Source: Verrucomicrobiota bacterium
Lineage (GTDB): Bacteria; Verrucomicrobiota; Verrucomicrobiia; Limisphaerales; UBA8199
Length of the DNA stretch: 12,748 nt
Reading direction: 5' to 3'
Assembly: GCA_026397855.1 (NCBI GenBank)
Contig: JAPLUA010000023.1
Location: 1-12,748, forward strand
A program made the position numbers and the translations under genes. Positions 1 through 6,749 of the stretch are shown in pieces; position 1 is the stretch's first letter; the number at the start of each line of letters is the position of its first letter. The notes beneath the pieces were generated by a model. The model did no database searches, was not told where the DNA came from, and was given only the letters and a program-made list of their open reading frames with translations.

Positions 1-135
1 ACGAACGCCATGATGACGCCCAAGTACAACGACGGACAGGGCAACGGAGATCCCTACGCCCAGATTGACCTGTCAACCTCGTATTCACGGACCAATCAAA
101 ATGGCACTGAGAATTGGAGTACTAACGGGTTTTGA
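1..135 (+). CDS. 3' end of an unrecognised protein (partial)
   Basis: Frame 1 is open from the first base to a TGA at 133-135 and gives the last 44 residues of a protein that begins outside the window. The tail is rich in Asn, Gly, Ser and Thr (for example YNDGQGNGDPYAQIDLSTSY) and ends ENWSTNGF. It has no membrane segment and no motif I recognise. The polar, low-charge composition would suit a secreted or cell-surface protein, but this is only an impression. No hairpin with a T-run follows the stop. The reading rests on the open frame and protein-like composition alone. Confidence 0.5.
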   Translation, partial: TNAMMTPKYNDGQGNGDPYAQIDLSTSYSRTNQNGTENWSTNGF

Positions 136-355
136 TTCGAGAAGAGGGGCGCCGGCAATGTGGGCACCCAGTTGAAACTGAACTGATAGGAATTTGCTTT
201 TCGCGCGCCTGCTCAGCGCTGCGCGGGTGAGGGAGAATTGATTAATGAGCTCACCAAGCATGGTGCTACCCAATCAAATGGCGGACGCACCGTCAATAGA
301 GCGTTTGGCCTCCAGCTCCTATTGACACTTCCGGGGCTCGTGCCGGTAGGGGTTC
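136..355. other. Stretch without an identifiable gene
   Basis: I see no convincing coding sequence here on either strand. The open frames crossing it have no recognisable motif. It lies between the end of the first gene and the broken end of the mazF remnant, so it may hold unrecognisable debris from the decay of that locus, including the missing toxin C-terminus. I could not read any toxin-like residues in the three minus-strand frames. Confidence 0.4.
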
Positions 356-511
356 CTAATGTCGCGCAAGCTGCGTCTTGCTTATCCTGGGGCAAGGGAC
401 CTGGTTCAATTCGTCGGGAGAAACCACCACACACGGACGCGTCTTGGCGGTTTCCGCACCGGTGGCGGGGTCGAGCCGAACCAGGAACATGCTGAACCGC
501 TCGGTCACCAT
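356..511 (-). pseudogene. MazF/PemK-type mRNA interferase, 5' fragment (truncated)
   Basis: Read on the minus strand from ATG 511-509, a 51-codon frame begins MVTERFSMFLVRLDPATGAE and continues TAKTRPCVVVSPDELNQV. This matches the N-terminal half of MazF/PemK toxins: the LVRLDP strand, then the hallmark K-x-RP-x-x-VVS-x-DELN. Intact family members run to about 110 residues. Here similarity stops after DELNQV and the frame closes at TAG (358-356), so the second half of the fold is gone. The other minus-strand frames downstream do not restore it. The start overlaps the end of the mazE-like remnant by 7 bases, the usual antitoxin-then-toxin order. The product would not fold as an active endoribonuclease. 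The family call rests on motif recognition by eye. Confidence 0.68.
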
Positions 512-666
512 TCCCATTCCTTCGCGTCAAACTTGTTGTTCAGTTGGCGCATGGTGTCCAGGTCATCCGCAGCCGCACGTGGACGGCGAAAAGACTTGGC
601 CCAATGTGCGCGGGCTTTCTGCCGCGGGCGCAGCAGCAGACCGCTGGCCGACCGCTGCAATTCCAA
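505..666 (-). pseudogene. MazE/AbrB-type antitoxin, 3' fragment (5' lost)
   Basis: The minus-strand frame ending at TGA 507-505 reads LELQRSASGLLLRPRQKAR, then HWAKSFRR, and finishes NNKFDAKEWEW. Proteobacterial and cyanobacterial MazE/AbrB-type antitoxins have just this C-terminal half: a last beta-strand of the swapped-hairpin DNA-binding domain (LQR..GLLLRPR), a W-A-[EK]-[AS]-F helix and an acidic end closing with EWEW that plugs the MazF active site. The N-terminal DNA-binding half is missing. The frame has no usable start and meets a TAG at 711-709. Together with the overlapping truncated mazF it forms a fossil TA operon, antisense to and directly upstream of the intact TA pair at 737-1365. 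Confidence 0.6.
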
Positions 667-680
667 GCCGTAAGGGCTGC

Positions 681-703
681 GGTTTTGGGTGTCGGTTTTG
701 GGT
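681..703. repeat. Two 10-bp direct repeats upstream of the TA operon
   Basis: The 10-mer ggttttgggt occurs at 681-690 and again at 694-703, a period of 13 bases. It lies 34-56 bases upstream of the antitoxin ATG, where a promoter or an antitoxin-binding site would be expected. It could be an operator half-site pair or chance in a G/T-rich tract. Confidence 0.35.
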
Positions 704-711
704 TGATTCTA

Positions 712-737
712 TGCGCACAGGGACTATTTTGTGTGCA
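712..737. promoter_or_regulatory. Inverted repeat over the antitoxin start, candidate operator
   Basis: tgcgcaca (712-719) and tgtgtgca (730-737) are inverted copies matching at 7 of 8 positions, 10 bases apart. The right arm runs into the first base of the antitoxin ATG at 737, and the likely ribosome binding site (aggga, 719-723) lies inside. Type II TA operons are usually repressed by their own antitoxin or complex binding such a palindrome at the start, so this is a reasonable autoregulatory site. The repeat is seen; the role is inferred. Confidence 0.35.
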
Positions 738-964
738 TGAAAGCGCGTAAGAATCTCTACCTTTCAGTTGAGGCCGTGGCCCGGGGCGAGCGCCTGGCCA
801 AGGGCAGTCAGACCAGCCTTTCTAAGGTCGTAGAAAAACAGTTGCTGCAAATCCCCGAAGTTCCCGGGGATAATGAAGAGTTTTGGGCTGGGCCGGCTCT
901 GCGCCCATTGCGGCGCAAGAATGATCCGCGGGCGAAATATCTGGCCCGCAAGCACGGCTCATGA
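737..964 (+). CDS. DUF6364-like antitoxin of a PIN toxin-antitoxin pair
   Basis: Encodes a 75-residue basic protein beginning MKARKNLYLSVEAVARGERL, then GSQTSLSKVVEKQLLQIP. This is the ribbon-helix-helix pattern of DUF6364-type antitoxins: a short beta-strand (NLYLS), helix A, a T-S-L-S turn and helix B. The C-terminal half (GPALRPLRRKNDPRAKYLARKHGS) would wrap around and block the toxin. The role inferred is to neutralise the downstream PIN RNase and to repress the operon. An in-frame GTG at 731 has better spacing to the aggga at 719-723 (7 bases, against 13), but ATG 737 gives the usual MK start of the family. The stop overlaps the toxin start as ATGA (961-964), which implies coupled translation. 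Confidence 0.72.
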   Translation: MKARKNLYLSVEAVARGERLAKGSQTSLSKVVEKQLLQIPEVPGDNEEFWAGPALRPLRRKNDPRAKYLARKHGS

Positions 965-1365
965 ACGTGCTGATTGACGCCAACGTCGTCTTTGACGTGG
1001 TGGAGAAACGGCAACCGCATTACGCGGCCTCCAATCAGGTGCTCTGCCTTTGCCGCCGCCGCGTCTTGGCCGGCATGGTGGCTTACCACACGATAGCCAA
1101 CGTGTTCTACCAGTATGGCAAGCCGGCGGTGCCGTTCCTCAAAGACTCCTTACTGCCGCATGTGCGCACCGTCTCGGCGGACTCGCCGGTGGTGATTCAG
1201 GCGCTGGCCTGGGGCATGACCGATTTCGAGGACGCGCTTCAGGCGGCAGCCGCCCGGGCCAATGGGGCAGCATTTATTATTTCGCGCAATGTGAAGGACT
1301 TTAGGCTGTCCCATGTGCCGGCCCTGACGCCCAGTGATTATCTGGCCAGGTTCCACCCGGCTTAA
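961..1365 (+). CDS. PIN-domain endoribonuclease toxin (VapC-like)
   Basis: A 134-residue protein, the full length of a single PIN domain. It starts MNVLIDANVVFDVVEKRQPH with the first acidic ligand Asp6 and Asp12. The middle strand-helix is AYHTIANVFYQYGK (residues 41-54), as in the PIN subgroup that has T-x-x-N-x-x-Y here instead of the central Glu. MTDFEDALQAAAA (86-98) supplies Asp88/Asp91, and FIISRNVKDF (105-114) supplies the final S/T-R-N-x-K-D-F signature with Asp113. Such proteins are Mg2+-dependent RNases that cut tRNA or other structured RNA when free of antitoxin; the target cannot be predicted. The start codon overlaps the antitoxin stop (ATGA). All core residues of the subgroup are present, so it looks functional. 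Confidence 0.85.
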   Translation: MNVLIDANVVFDVVEKRQPHYAASNQVLCLCRRRVLAGMVAYHTIANVFYQYGKPAVPFLKDSLLPHVRTVSADSPVVIQALAWGMTDFEDALQAAAARANGAAFIISRNVKDFRLSHVPALTPSDYLARFHPA

Positions 1366-1653
1366 ACCATAAATTGCCAGATCAGAGGCTGGCCTGACTG
1401 CAAAGTGGAAAAGTGCCGACCTGCGACTTGTCATCACCTCGTAGGGTTAACCTTACGTCACGGACCCGGAAAGCCCAAAGTGTAGCAAGTCTTACGGGCG
1501 TTAACCCGTGCTCTGGAGAACATAAAAGGCGGCAAGAGGTTGAATAGGCGCGGGGATTACGCAGTCATTGAGAGGGGTAATCTCCATTGTTGGAGGGAAA
1601 CTGGCGGCAGGTATCGAACCTGTCAGCGCTTAAGATGGCTGTTGTTGCGTACC
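1366..1653. other. Intergenic region between TA pair and glycosidase gene
   Basis: No gene seen. It contains small inverted repeats: acggg/cccgt at 1494-1498 and 1505-1509 (loop of 6), a ggttaacc palindrome near 1445-1452, and ctcca/tggag around 1582-1595. None has a T-run that would make a clear terminator. The glycosidase frame is open back to a TTG at 1540, but that upstream part has no protein-like features. Confidence 0.4.
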
Positions 1654-2813
1654 ATGCTTTTCTCACTGGATCAATCAAATGCGTCAAAGAGTCGAATTCA
1701 GATGGCTGGCCTCGGCCTTTTGCTCTGGACGGCGGCGGCTTTGTGCGGGGCGGCGGAAGCGATCGGTTACAAGGAGGTAAGCCCGGGGGTGGCCTATGCG
1801 CACATCTCCAGAATAGAAGGCCCGCAGTCCATTCATGTTGTCAAATTCGATTACCATCGGCCGGACCTGCGCCTGCTCAGCACCCTTGGGAGGCGGACCG
1901 TTTTTGGCCTGACCAGCTTGCGGAAGGAGATTGCGGCCCTGCCGGCTGCCGCAGGGCGGCCGATTGCCGGCATCAATGGGGATTTCTTCATCATAAAGCG
2001 GGATCCTTACCAGGGCGACCCCAAAGGACTGCAAATCCTCGAAGGGGAATTGGTCAGCTCACCGGGCAGTGCAGCCTGCTTCTGGATGGATCCGGAAGGG
2101 AGCCCGCGCACCGGCATTGTCCGCTCGCAGTGCAAAGTGCTCTGGCCAAACGGGACCGAGACGCCGTTCCGCATCAATGAGCAACGGAAGGCCAATAGCG
2201 CCACGCTGCTGACCCCGCGCCTGGGTTCTTCCACGCGAACTCCAACGGGGTGGACCTCATCCTAGAACCCCAGGGGCCGGGGCCCTGGCTGCCGTTGCAG
2301 GCCGGCCGGACGTGCCTGGCCCGGGTGCGCGAGATTTACCCGCATGGGAACGCACCTATTGGGTCCAACGAGATGATTCTCTCAATGGGACCCGGATTGG
2401 CCGCGCAACTCCTGCCGGTGGAGGTTGGCACCCGCCTGAAGCTGGTGACTGAGTTTACTCCAGACCTGGCGGGCGTCCGCACCGCCATCGGTGGAGGGCC
2501 GCTCCTGGCAACGCAAGGGGAGTCCTTGAAGCGTCGGTCCAAGGACCCGCGAAATCCCCGCACGGCGATTGGTTGGAACGACAAGGAGTTCTTCTTCGTG
2601 GTGGTGGACGGACGGAGCAAGGAGCTGTCCATCGGTGTCGGCTTCGCGGAGTTGGCGGACTTGATGGTGGAACTGGGATGCAAGGAGGCGCTCAACCTGG
2701 ACGGCGGCGGTTCCACCACGTTGTGGCTTGGCGGGAAAGTGGTCAACCATCCTTCCGAAAAGGGGGTGGAACGTAATGTGGCCAACGCGCTGGTCCTGGT
2801 TCGCAAGATGTGA
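1654..2813 (+). pseudogene. Secreted phosphodiester glycosidase (NAGPA family), frameshifted
   Basis: Two frames together encode one protein of about 386 residues of the NAGPA / phosphodiester glycosidase family (PF09992), whose members cleave sugar-1-phosphodiester or related linkages outside the cytoplasm. The first part (to TAG 2263-2265) has a signal sequence (MAGLGLLLWTAAALCGAAEA after SKSR) and the GINGDFF motif. The second part (open before 2250) holds AIGGGPLL, RNPRTAIGW, VVVDGR and the LDGGGSTTLWLGG signature. The frames meet at 2223-2226: one extra G in the GGG run (2223-2225) restores TPRLGFFHANSNGVDLILEP. This may be a true mutation or a homopolymer error. ATG 1654 is chosen because it gives a basic n-region; ATG 1702 would start at the hydrophobic core. 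It converges on the esterase gene at 2904. Confidence 0.82.
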
Positions 2814-2903
2814 GCGAACCGGGCGCGGCCGGAGCTCTCCCGCAATGGGAGCGTGCTTCCGCTGAAGCCCGGGATCAGCCGGATAGTCTCGCCTTCTGCT
2901 GTG

Positions 2904-4013
2904 CTATCGGGATGTCTTTGGGCTCAGCACCTGGGCTTTCAACGCATTCGCCAGCTTGTCCGCGAGCGCGGCGCTGCCGGCGATGTTGGGATGCAAGGGG
3001 CCGCTGTACCAACCTGTGGTATTGATGTAATGCACGTTTGAATCTCCTGCGGCGTTGCAGGCCTTCACCGCGGCCTGGATGGCTGCCTCCTGTGCGCCGC
3101 AGAAAGGGCGCAAGGCGACAATCTTCGCCTTGGGGTAGGCCTTGCGGATCATGGCCAGGTAGCGGGCATACAGGGGCTGATATTCATTGGCGGGCATGGA
3201 TCCCTCGTTGGTCCCCTGGTTCACGATTACCACGTCCGGCTGCCAATCGTCGCGCGGGCATCCGGCATAAAAGAAGTTGAAGGAGTCGAGCGCCCCGGGT
3301 GCGTCACCGCTGCCGGCACGTGCCAGGCCCGTCGCGCCGAACCCCACCTGCCGCCAGGCCGCCCCGAGCCGCGTCGCGGTCTGGCCCGCGTAGGACAAGC
3401 GCGCATCGGCCAGCCAGGGCCAGGTGAAAGGAATGCCCTCCACTACGCCGGCACGCCCTTCGTTGACCACCACGCCTTCCGTGATGCTGTCGCCGAGGAA
3501 CTCAATGCTCAAGGAGGGCTTCTTCCATTCCGGCAGCGGCTTCTCCAGCTTCCCGCCTTTTGCCAGGCCAAACCCGGTGAACGTGACGCTGGCCACCAGC
3601 GGCGGGGTCCAGCGGCTCTGGTGCTCGTCCAGGCCGCGCACCATTAACATCACGGTATGCTGGCCGCGGGCCAACCCGTCCCCCAGCAACACCGTGGCAG
3701 CCACTTCGGCCTCCTCCCATTTGCCCTCGTCAATCCGCCAGGCAATCGTCGGAAACGAACCTTTGGGGGTGCAGACGCAATGGGCCTGGTTGACGGACAC
3801 GTCGAAGGTTGCCCGCAGGCTCGTGCCGGAGAAGCGCGCGAGAACGTAGCTGCCGCTATTGACGGTTACGGCGCGCCCGGCCGCGCGCAGATCCCAGCGC
3901 CCGAAGAAGCGGTAACCGGCCGGCCACGTGGCTGCCGCTTGCAACACAGTCGAAGTCAGCAGCAGCAGGGGAATCACAGGGAAGCGGGCGCGGCGCATGT
4001 TCAGGCTCATCAT
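2904..4013 (-). CDS. Secreted CE2-like SGNH/GDSL esterase
   Basis: A 369-residue exported protein (Sec signal MRRARFPVIPLLLLTSTVLQ just inside the start). An N-terminal beta-sandwich-like region of about 125 residues (FFGRWDLRAAGRAVTVNSGS onward) precedes an SGNH hydrolase domain. This order is that of carbohydrate esterase family 2, which removes acetyl groups from xylan and other glycans. Catalytic blocks: GDSITEG (nucleophile Ser176), NQGTNEG (Asn269, block III) and GPLHPN (His341, block V). The residue three before the His, Asp in most SGNH enzymes, is Gly338, so a Ser-His dyad is likely, as reported for some CE2 enzymes. ATG 4013 was chosen over a TTG at 4046; ATG 4010 or 3998 are also possible. 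It lies 61 bases after the ceramidase-like gene on the same strand, so probably in one operon. The natural substrate is unknown. Confidence 0.8.
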   Translation of the reverse strand: MMSLNMRRARFPVIPLLLLTSTVLQAAATWPAGYRFFGRWDLRAAGRAVTVNSGSYVLARFSGTSLRATFDVSVNQAHCVCTPKGSFPTIAWRIDEGKWEEAEVAATVLLGDGLARGQHTVMLMVRGLDEHQSRWTPPLVASVTFTGFGLAKGGKLEKPLPEWKKPSLSIEFLGDSITEGVVVNEGRAGVVEGIPFTWPWLADARLSYAGQTATRLGAAWRQVGFGATGLARAGSGDAPGALDSFNFFYAGCPRDDWQPDVVIVNQGTNEGSMPANEYQPLYARYLAMIRKAYPKAKIVALRPFCGAQEAAIQAAVKACNAAGDSNVHYINTTGWYSGPLHPNIAGSAALADKLANALKAQVLSPKTSR

Positions 4014-4074
4014 GCGGGAGAGTGCCAGAAGCCCCGGCCGTCGCAAAGGGAGAAACTGGCAGGGTAGGGGCCTC

Positions 4075-5541
4075 CTACCGCAACTGCTGGAATAGGCTCA
4101 TCAGGGCGGCCTGGATTTTCGGGGCCGCCCCGGTTTCCAGGAAGCTCGAACGGGCGGGCCAGGTTTCGTAGCCGCCGAGCTTATGTTGCTCCGGGGTGGG
4201 GATGTAGCCGCTGCAGCCGTTGGCCAACTCGATCGTGAAGGTGGGCTTGAAGGGGCTCTGCTGCTTGATCGCCAGCCCCGTCTCCACGAACACCTCGCCC
4301 GGGATCGCCGCGATTCCCAGTTCGCCGATCCGCATGGCCTGGATAATGAGCGGCATCTCCCTGGGATAATCCTTGAGCAGCACCGTCTCGCGGGCAAAGG
4401 CCTGCTCGGCCGTCTTCAGCGGCTGGCCCTGGGCTTTGGCCAGGATGGCCTCGGCGCGCGCGACCTCGTCCGGGGCCGGCAGCCGGACCCCGAGCTTGAG
4501 TTCGGTCTGCCCGACTTGCAGCGGGACCCAGTCCTGGTACTGCAAGGTCCCGCAGACGCGTTGCGCTTCGGTGGCGACGGCGTCCGCCACGAGGCGCATT
4601 TGCTCGTAGGGCGGCTGCGGCGGGTGCTTCTTGCGGAAGTTGATGTTATTGATGTCAGCGCTGGTGCCGTTGGATAGCATGGCCACGAAGGGCGGGTCCT
4701 GCCGGTCGGCTCCGAGCAACTGCTGGATGCGATCGGCAAAGGCTCCGTAGTAGTCGGCGGAAATTTCGTTGTCCCGCCCTGTGCCGACATAGTGCAGGGA
4801 GTAGTTCGCCAGCAGCGCAATGGGCCGACCGGCGGGAGATTGCAGGGAGACGACTGAGACTTCCGGATCGGTTGGGCCCACGGGCTCGATCAGGTCGGGG
4901 CTTTCCATCGGAGGGTTCATTTTGACCTGGTCATGGGTCCCGCCCAGGGGGGTGGCGGGAATCCTGCCGGGCTTCATCTTCCAGCGACGGTTAAAGACCT
5001 GGTTCGGTTCCCGGCCCACGCCCCACGCAATTCGTGCCGGCTCGAGATTGTGGATTGCCCGGCCCACGCCGTCGGCAATCCGCCCCACCAGGAACTCCAA
5101 ATACGGGGCGTCCGGCTCGCTCTGGAAGATGGCGGTGCTCGTCGGCGCCGTGTGGGTGTGGGTGGACGAGATCAGGATGTGGCCGGCCGGCAGTTGGTAC
5201 TGCTCCTCGATCCGGCGCTTGGCCTTGTCCAAGACCTCCCGGGGGATCATGCAACTGTCGCACACGACAATCGCGAGCCGGGTTTGGCCGTCGTCGAGGA
5301 CCAGGCAGCGGGCGTGCAGTTCATCGTGGATGTGCGTGGCCTGCCGGTCGTTGAAATAGCCGTTGATGGAGATCCCCAGACGGGGGGTGATGTTGCTGGC
5401 GGCAGCCCCGGCGCGAAACTGGCGTCCTGTGCTCGCGCTCGGAGCCGGCGCCTCCGCCGGCGCACTGAATCCGTCCAGCCCCGCGCAGAAGATCAAGCCG
5501 AACAGGACACCCAGGACGATACCCGACAATGAAACATGCAT
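4075..5541 (-). CDS. Secreted neutral/alkaline ceramidase-like protein
   Basis: A 488-residue protein with a signal sequence (MHVSLSGIVLGVLFGLIFCA) and an N-terminal domain of the neutral/alkaline non-lysosomal ceramidase family (PF04734). Visible family features: FRAGAAASNITPRLGISING near the mature start; VVCDSCMIPR; ISSTHTHTAPT with the zinc-ligand-type histidines at about 128 and 130; SLHYVG with His250; and LSNGTSADINN at 290-300. True ceramidases hydrolyse the N-acyl bond of ceramide and are about 650 residues with a C-terminal domain. This shorter form is common in Verrucomicrobiota and Planctomycetota and its substrate is unproven. ATG 5541 is chosen over a TTG at 5589 because it starts at the signal peptide. 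It appears to be first gene of an operon with the CE2-like esterase, and is divergent from the Tat-exported isomerase across a repeat element. Confidence 0.83.
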   Translation of the reverse strand: MHVSLSGIVLGVLFGLIFCAGLDGFSAPAEAPAPSASTGRQFRAGAAASNITPRLGISINGYFNDRQATHIHDELHARCLVLDDGQTRLAIVVCDSCMIPREVLDKAKRRIEEQYQLPAGHILISSTHTHTAPTSTAIFQSEPDAPYLEFLVGRIADGVGRAIHNLEPARIAWGVGREPNQVFNRRWKMKPGRIPATPLGGTHDQVKMNPPMESPDLIEPVGPTDPEVSVVSLQSPAGRPIALLANYSLHYVGTGRDNEISADYYGAFADRIQQLLGADRQDPPFVAMLSNGTSADINNINFRKKHPPQPPYEQMRLVADAVATEAQRVCGTLQYQDWVPLQVGQTELKLGVRLPAPDEVARAEAILAKAQGQPLKTAEQAFARETVLLKDYPREMPLIIQAMRIGELGIAAIPGEVFVETGLAIKQQSPFKPTFTIELANGCSGYIPTPEQHKLGGYETWPARSSFLETGAAPKIQAALMSLFQQLR

Positions 5542-5615
5542 AGATATGATGATTGGCTCCAGTTCAAGGTGGCTGAGCGAGGTTGTCAAGGACGAGTCCG
5601 CAGGTTAAGGTAGCG

Positions 5616-5746
5616 GGGCGCAACTCACGTTATCGGAGCGCGGACATTCTTGTCCGCCTGGACCTTGCCAACGCGGCCGAGGCGGACCAGAATGTCCGCG
5701 CTCCTATCGCATTGTTGCATGTCGTCGGATAACGTGAGTTGCGCCC
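5616..5746. mobile_element. MITE-like nested inverted-repeat element
   Basis: A 131-bp structure with no gene of its own. Its ends are perfect 19-bp inverted repeats: gggcgcaactcacgttatc at 5616-5634 and its reverse complement at 5728-5746. Directly inside the left end is a second 25-bp arm (5635-5659) that matches the inverse of 5680-5704 with one mismatch. Each inner arm is itself a small hairpin: 5640-5657 (stem of 7, loop ttct) and 5682-5699 (stem of 6). Flanking octamers aggtagcg (5608-5615) and aggtaacg (5747-5754) agree at 7 of 8 positions, like a target-site duplication. It sits in the divergent promoter region between the ceramidase-like and isomerase genes. Terminal repeats plus flanking direct repeats and no coding capacity point to a non-autonomous element; mobility is inferred. 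Confidence 0.6.
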
Positions 5747-5802
5747 AGGTAACGTCCGTCAGTTTGCGGCAGAGCGCTGAACAATCGAATGAAGGAAAGA
5801 CT

Positions 5803-6723
5803 ATGATACTGAAAGCCTGTAACCGTCGGGAGTTTCTGAAATGTGCGATGACTGCGGGGGCTGGGGTCGGCCTCACGGCGACTACCGGGTCGTGGGCGGC
5901 GCAAACGCCCGCCGTCAAACCAACCAGCCTTAGCACCCCGAACGCCGAAAAGCTCGGGTGGCGCCTCTGCTGCCAGCTCTACACCTTCCGCGACCGCAGC
6001 TTCTATGAGACGCTCACCGTCCTGGACGGGATCGGCGTGCGCCTGGTGGAGCCGGCTTTCTTTCTGCCCCTTAGCAAGGAACGACCGGACCTGAAGACCA
6101 GCGAAGCCTTGTCCCCCGACCAGCGGCGCGAGATGAGGCAGCGGATGAGCGACCTGGGAATCGCGATGCCCAACTACTATGCCCCCCTCGATAGCGACCC
6201 CAAGGCCTACCGCAAGATCTTCGACTTTGCCCGCGAGATGGGCGTCGAGACCCTGGTAGCCGAGCCGCCCGCTGAGGTGTTCGAGACGCTGGATGGCCTG
6301 TGCCAGGAGTACAAGATCAACCTGGCGGTCCACAACCATCCCGAAGGCTCCGGCTCCAAGTATTGGAACCCGGACACGTTCATGAAGGCTTGCGAGGGGC
6401 GAAGCGCGAGGATTGGTGCCTGCCCGGATACCGGCCATTGGGTCAGGTCGGGCCTGGACACGCTGGAAAGCCTCAGGAAGTACCATAAACGCATCCTGAC
6501 GGTGCATTTGAAGGACGCGGCCGAATCCGGCAAACGGGACAGCCGGGATGTGCCCCTCGGGACCGGCAAGGCCAATTATGCCGCCATCCTCAAGCAACTC
6601 CACGATTGGAAATGGCGCGGGGTGATGACCGTGGAGTATGAGCACCAGTCGCCGCAGCTTGTGGCGGAAGTCGCCCAGTGCGTGAAGTTCGTCGAGGACT
6701 TTGCCACCAACGCCCGCAAGTAG
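5803..6723 (+). CDS. Tat-exported sugar phosphate isomerase/epimerase-type TIM barrel
   Basis: A 306-residue protein of the xylose isomerase-like TIM-barrel family (PF01261). It opens with a twin-arginine signal (NRREFLK at 7-13, then a long Ala/Gly/Thr stretch to SWAAQ). The barrel starts at WRLCCQLYTFRDRSF. Candidate metal or catalytic residues are Glu154 (VAEPP), His177/His179 (AVHNHPEG), Asp209 (CPDTGHW), His235 (TVHLKD) and Glu278 (TVEYEHQ), matching the Glu-Asp-His-Glu set of the family. Members isomerise or epimerise sugars or keto-acids; the substrate is not predictable. ATG 5803 has ggaa six bases upstream (gaaggaaag, 5791-5799). The frame is open back to 5650, but that part only reads through the repeat element, so longer starts are unlikely. 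It is divergent from the ceramidase-like gene. Confidence 0.8.
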   Translation: MILKACNRREFLKCAMTAGAGVGLTATTGSWAAQTPAVKPTSLSTPNAEKLGWRLCCQLYTFRDRSFYETLTVLDGIGVRLVEPAFFLPLSKERPDLKTSEALSPDQRREMRQRMSDLGIAMPNYYAPLDSDPKAYRKIFDFAREMGVETLVAEPPAEVFETLDGLCQEYKINLAVHNHPEGSGSKYWNPDTFMKACEGRSARIGACPDTGHWVRSGLDTLESLRKYHKRILTVHLKDAAESGKRDSRDVPLGTGKANYAAILKQLHDWKWRGVMTVEYEHQSPQLVAEVAQCVKFVEDFATNARK

Positions 6724-6749
6724 GGTTTGTCCAAGGCGGCCAACAGCCC

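Noticed and set aside
213..530. Minus-strand open frame of 105 codons across the mazF remnant
   Set aside because: It is a different frame from the one with MazF motifs and shows no family features.
1494..1509. Hairpin acggg-cgttaa-cccgt downstream of the PIN toxin
   Set aside because: Short stem about 130 bases after the stop and without a T-tract; not strong enough to call a terminator.
1605..1624. tRNA T-arm-like sequence on the minus strand (caggttcgatacctg)
   Set aside because: The TTCGA loop is present, but there is no matching acceptor stem, anticodon arm or D-arm in the expected positions on either side.
2837..2851. Hairpin ctccc-gcaat-gggag between the convergent glycosidase and esterase genes
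   Set aside because: Placed where a two-way terminator would be useful, but the stem is only 5 bp and no T-run follows on either strand.
5650..5802. Upstream in-frame extension of the isomerase gene (51 extra codons)
   Set aside because: It translates the repeat element and has no ribosome binding site; the Tat signal begins at ATG 5803 with a good site upstream.
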